Shown piece by piece: positions 59,601-64,000 of a stretch of 64,000 nt of DNA (within the stretch, counting starts at the first letter, position 1; each line of letters opens with the position of its first letter). The stretch spans positions 8,011,001 through 8,075,000 of the forward strand of contig OW028577.1 in assembly GCA_932294295.1 (NCBI GenBank). Direction: 5' to 3'. Below the pieces are notes generated by a model. It made no database searches. It was given only the letters and a program-made list of their open reading frames with translations, and was not told the DNA's origin. The translations under genes and the position numbers were made by a program. Origin of the DNA: Alitta virens. Taxonomy: Eukaryota > Annelida > Polychaeta > Phyllodocida > Nereididae.

Positions 59601-62600
59601 GTTTCTTAAACTTTCTTCTTGTTTACAGCCAAATTCATTGATAATGTTCTTCTATACGTTACAGCATATTATGCGTCAGGTTCATATAACAACATACATG
59701 TATGTTCAATCACAAAATCCAATTATCTCTTTGTAAGGTTTTTCTTATGAATCAAATATCATGTGCAGTTATTTCTTAATATCATGCACTCTATGGGAAA
59801 TTGAAAACTATATATAGGCCCTGAGGTCATTAAATTTATATAGCTGCTTTATCTTTCATATGCACTTATTTCATTATATCTTGCACATTACTCAAGATTG
59901 ACGACCATATGTGTTCACATTATGCTACATCTGTGTCCTTATAAAACTACACTACTATTATGAAGCACGCAACTACACTAGACTATGGGTATATGCACCA
60001 ATACTCCATTGTGAGGCACCACGATGGGGAGTGTCACAGGGTGGTTCTCTTTCTCCTCACCTATCCCCATTCACCATAGCGTTCGGCTGATCCTTCTCAA
60101 TGAACAGGAAGAAGCGAGTGGCCATTCTAATGGTGTATACATCCGCAATAGGAAATAGGGCCGCCAGCAGAATTAAGGCTTCATATATATTATATATTAC
60201 AGGACTCATCTCTGCCTCTTTATAGTCCTAGATCGTAGGTTACCCAGTGTAACGTCTAATGTATTTAAGGACCTGGTTGTTTAAGTACTCACAATGGCTC
60301 TTTGTTTGCATCTGTATAATCATTTAGCCATTGTCTAAATGTTAATCTCTATGTCTCCAAGCACTCCTTAATACTTTTGTATGCCATTTTCCTAAATAAA
60401 CTCCTCGTAAGTGGTTTTGGCATCACGACATCATTTGTATTGTTGTGTTCAGCAAAAAGTTAGACACTGTGACATTTGGTCTATTGCTTGACCAACAAAT
60501 GTCACTGAAACATACACCATCGCGTGTCTCATTGATGAAGAATAAAATAAAGGAAAACATCCAGTAGAATTTGGCCAATCCGACAGATTTTTGAACAACA
60601 AGTTGAAACGATACTTATTTTGTATTATTGTTTGGATCATAATAGTAATGTAAATGTGTCATATAGAAGTCAGTCTGTTGTGTAATGTGTAATATAGATC
60701 AGTGAAAAATCGGTCTGCAAATTAATAGGAGGTTTTGGTCTTCCAGCATCAATTCTTATTCTGCCTCCCAGAGCTCCCAGCCATCCATGTTGCACTTCAT
60801 CCATTTTCTCCCATGTCCTGTGTCTCTCCTCCCAAGCTTTCTCCTCGATCTCATGTGTCCCTGTTCCAGCTAATATTATCAACGAGTTTTATGATTTCAC
60901 TATGTTCCAGAGCTGTGCAGTTTCTAGGGAACGTCTAGGATGTGGCTGCCACAAGAGGGAACTTTATAGACAGCCTAACGACCACGAGCAAGCCAATGCT
61001 CATAAAACTCTGTCCACTTCGCCTCAAGGACTGCTGGCCAACGTCCAGCAGTGTGTAGACCTGTTTGTTTTATGTCCTTGATGGTCATTTTTCTAGAAGG
61101 TTCGGTTTGTAGGGTGTTTGCTTTATAGACTCCAACGCTTCTCTTTGATTACTTCAGCAAGGCTGCTCCCTGATTTGTCGCCATAAAGCACGGTTCTTAA
61201 CAGCTTCTGCTTTTGACTTGTAAGAAAACACCGCTGACCTCGTTTGTCTACAGCAAAAGTGTCCGAGGTCCTAAGCTGTAATGGACTCTGTAAATAATTG
61301 CTCTTTCACTTTAAGGTATCACTTAATGTACCTGATATTCTATTGCTTCTTTTGGGTTAAAGTCATAAACAGACCTCTGACACTAACAGTGTCATTTTGT
61401 GGTGACTCTTTCGTTTGTATTGAAAATCATTGACAACGGCTGACGTGTTAGATTAAGCTGCTCAAACTGCTAGTTACAAATAGCTATGGGTGGTCAGTCA
61501 GTCTACACACAGTTGCAATTGTTTACAGTTTAGTTGTTAAAGTTAGACAAAAATTTCTACACAATTAGCAGTTTTGTCTAACATTCTAGTCGAAGAGATC
61601 TTCATTATGGACTTTTTTGTGGTTGGTCTCATTGTGGGTGGTAATAGGTGGAACATTGCTACTCTGGAAGTGAAACAAGGTTAGGTCAAAAAGGTCTCTG
61701 CTGAGGCTATAAAAACAGGGAAATGTATCAGGAACGAGAGTCATATACACAAATAACAAGCTAGAAGATCATGGTAGATGTGTAGGAAGGAGAACAATAT
61801 GATATGATATTGTGATAAGCATCTAGTGGCAGCTAGATCCTCTAATAATACAGAATGATCTTGTCAGTTCCTTGATCTCTATGGGTGCACTGTACACCCG
61901 TTTATCTAGACACATCGCGCAGTCCCTTCATAGCGTCTTAAGCCACGATTAAACGAGAATCTGATAGCATGATTGATTGGGGGATGTGTTCATCGTGAAC
62001 CTGATAGGCTTGCATGGATATAACAGGATGAATCAGCCACGCTGGGCTGTCAGTCTTTAAACTAAGCTAAAGGTAGTAAGTTTTCAAACAGATGGACAAA
62101 TAGCAGTGCTTTGTAAGCCATTGAGGAGGAAAAAAAGCCTCTATTAAAGCCCGAATGTGGCTCCTCTGTCGTCAGCCTTTTACTGATCTCCTGCAGAGCA
62201 TGTTCTTAGCCTTTGAAGTGTGATTTAGGAGGCTCACGTTACAGTTATAGAAGGAGATTTTCACATGTATCAACGATCATAAAAAGCATGATATGACGTG
62301 ATATGCCATGCATTTGCTAAGAGGGTCTGCCCTGAATACACCACTGCCATTCTGCCCTGGTGGGCGACATTAAATGGGGTTTAGGTTTTACCCCCACCCC
62401 CTCCCCTTTTTGGCAGTTGCCAGAGGGCTTCAGGAAAGTTATGTCAAGTTGCCTAATAGACTAGATAGGTTTCAGGCCTATATACCTCACAGTCAAATCG
62501 ATGTGTGGCTGTCTAGTTGCTTCGATGGATAAGCAGGGACTGTGATTGAAAGTGCAGCCCCAGGTAGGCGCCCCCCACATCAAAGACTGAAATGTGCTCC

Positions 62601-63689
62601 GTTTACATTTTGCAGCTACCGAGCTTTACGCTTCACAGACATTCTGACATAATTTATATCCTTTGCTCACTGATTCTCCCCCTAATTTAGGCTGTCTGAC
62701 TTTCATGTCATATTATTCGTACACAATCACAGGGTTGGCTGAGCTGGTTTCATCCATACAGGCCCTTGTGTGGGTCCGCGACATACGTACCTTTAGATCT
62801 TGACGAGTGACTGCTCTTTGTAAAAGTCCAGACCTACCACTGGTTTATTGTTTATTTCGTTTATTGAATAGATAACTCATCCCAAACGCTCGCTGTAGGG
62901 ATGAGGTTATACATAAAACAGAAAAAAATTACGAAAAAAATTAAATCTAGTCAATTTAGTGGATGCAGAAAGTCTGAGTAATTTTGAAAGTATAGATGTT
63001 ACCATGAAACTGAGCATGAATAGCAATTTGGTAAATTACATTCATCTATATTATGTCTGCAATGTTGTCACCTTGATATATGATTTGTATCCATTGAAAC
63101 TGTGTACAGATTTTTTTCTTTTATATTCTTAGGCATGTTACTAGTGTATATTATTATTGTGATAAAATTATATGCACCATTGTATTCAAAGCATAAGTTT
63201 TTTTCCAAGGCTAAGAGATTTGAATTTGATTTCGGTGCATTGCCATTATAACACATATATTTCAAAATATACACAGTTTTACATGTTACACCAATGAAAT
63301 ATTTGCATATATGGTCTCGCAGATAATATAGATATAATCACTTTGGAATTGAATGAAAGAAATGATATGAAACATACAATTATATCATGAAATTTTGACA
63401 TACAAAATAACACATTATCCAGTCATTACATTGTTCTGTGTCAGTACAAAGAGTTACCAAATATGGACAAATGTCTCCATTACACTGGTAAATTTGACAT
63501 GCCCACTTTTGACATGATGTTCATTTCATCACAATTCAATTCAATTATTAGCGAAATTTTACGACGATAATTTCACCGAGGTAGCCTTTGTTGCTGAGGC
63601 CCAAAATTGATCTGTCAAATCAGATGCAGAAGTTTTTGAAATCTGCAGCAATATTCATTCTGTGCGCGCAAAAAAATGGGAAATAATTC
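56635..63689. other. Non-coding, mostly AT-rich stretch
   Basis: No recognisable gene across 7 kb. Open frames stay below about 113 codons and overlap. Short TA runs lie near 57410, 57465, 57640 and 60185. The segment 57100-59900 is strongly AT-rich. 60900-62800 is more mixed unique sequence. 62870-63580 is AT-rich again. I see no SINE, inverted-repeat element or conserved-looking block except at the right end. Confidence 0.5.
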
Positions 63690-64000
63690 TAGCATTAATT
63701 TGCTAAATACCTTCTCAAATTATCCAGCGAGGCTCGTTTTCTGGCATATTTGTGTGCAGTTAAGTGAGTATTATTAATGGTGTCGCCAGGATCTTTTTCC
63801 TTCAATTTTCCTTGAGCTGTTTGTTAAGAATGACAATAGCTCAATGGCGAGGAAGTGCAGCGAGCGTCATGAAATTTATTGGTTCATCAATCGATAGCTC
63901 GAGCCATGGATAGGGAGGTTGTGTGAAAAGCTGTTTGATGCACCAAGCAATATCATATGATCTGCTGAGTTAATAAACGCCTCTGCAATTCCATGCAACT
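63690..64000. promoter_or_regulatory. Enhancer-like block at the window edge
   Basis: Contains TAGCATTAATTTGC near 63690, AATCGATA (Onecut/Cux-like) at 63889-63896, CATCAATC just before it, and GAGTTAATAAACG near 63966 (Fox/Hox-like). Cut by the window end. Motif-texture call only. Confidence 0.25.

Overview
The window looks like a piece of an animal nuclear genome, probably from an invertebrate bilaterian. It is moderately AT-rich and AT/CpG-patchy, with no operons, no long open frames, abundant microsatellites, tRNA-derived SINEs and a decayed non-LTR retrotransposon. One SINE has a central domain resembling the V-SINE type known from vertebrates and other metazoans, which hints at a deuterostome, but I cannot name the species.

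I find no complete protein-coding gene. The longest open frame is about 220 codons and belongs to the retrotransposon. All other open frames are 60-170 codons, overlap on both strands, match no family I recognise, and look like chance. The window is best read as an intergenic or intronic gene desert. It contains four CpG-rich promoter-like patches (about 5.58-5.90, 7.19-7.31, 16.45-16.68 and 27.37-27.72 kb); two of them end in splice-donor-like sequence. There is one plausible short 3'-terminal exon at 26.8 kb. Several blocks carry dense homeodomain/POU/Sox-type words and look like developmental enhancers (11.6-12.0, 14.1-14.4, 31.1-31.6, 38.3-38.7, 41.4-42.3, 45.3-45.5, 47.4-48.2 and 63.7-64.0 kb). 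Nuclear-receptor elements stand out: an exact DR5 at 9.49 kb, an exact IR1 at 12.33 kb and half-site clusters at 40.8 and 44.2 kb.

Region by region: 0-5 kb is featureless until a TA/GA microsatellite and a complete SINE with a perfect 14-bp target-site duplication. 5-17 kb has three promoter-like patches, the DR5 and IR1, and a CTG tract. 17.5-17.9 kb is the V-SINE-like element with an (ATCT)n tail. 18-34 kb is mostly unique DNA with CTG/CAG tracts, C and G homopolymers, a 32-bp palindrome and the 27.5 kb CpG patch. 34.4-37.1 kb is an AT-rich transposon-derived block holding a 5'-truncated, twice-frameshifted Jockey/CR1-type reverse transcriptase. 37-48 kb is the richest enhancer-like stretch. 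48-56 kb is dominated by simple and tandem repeats: (CT)48, a perfect 14-bp minisatellite, three CAG tracts and small perfect duplications. 56-64 kb is AT-rich and nearly featureless.

I did not find a new multi-gene system. The most useful leads are regulatory (nuclear-receptor sites, CpG promoters, enhancer-like blocks) and structural (a nested direct/inverted repeat at 48.1 kb, a minisatellite, and trinucleotide tracts that switch strand). All calls are from reading the sequence by eye; no database or folding computation was run.
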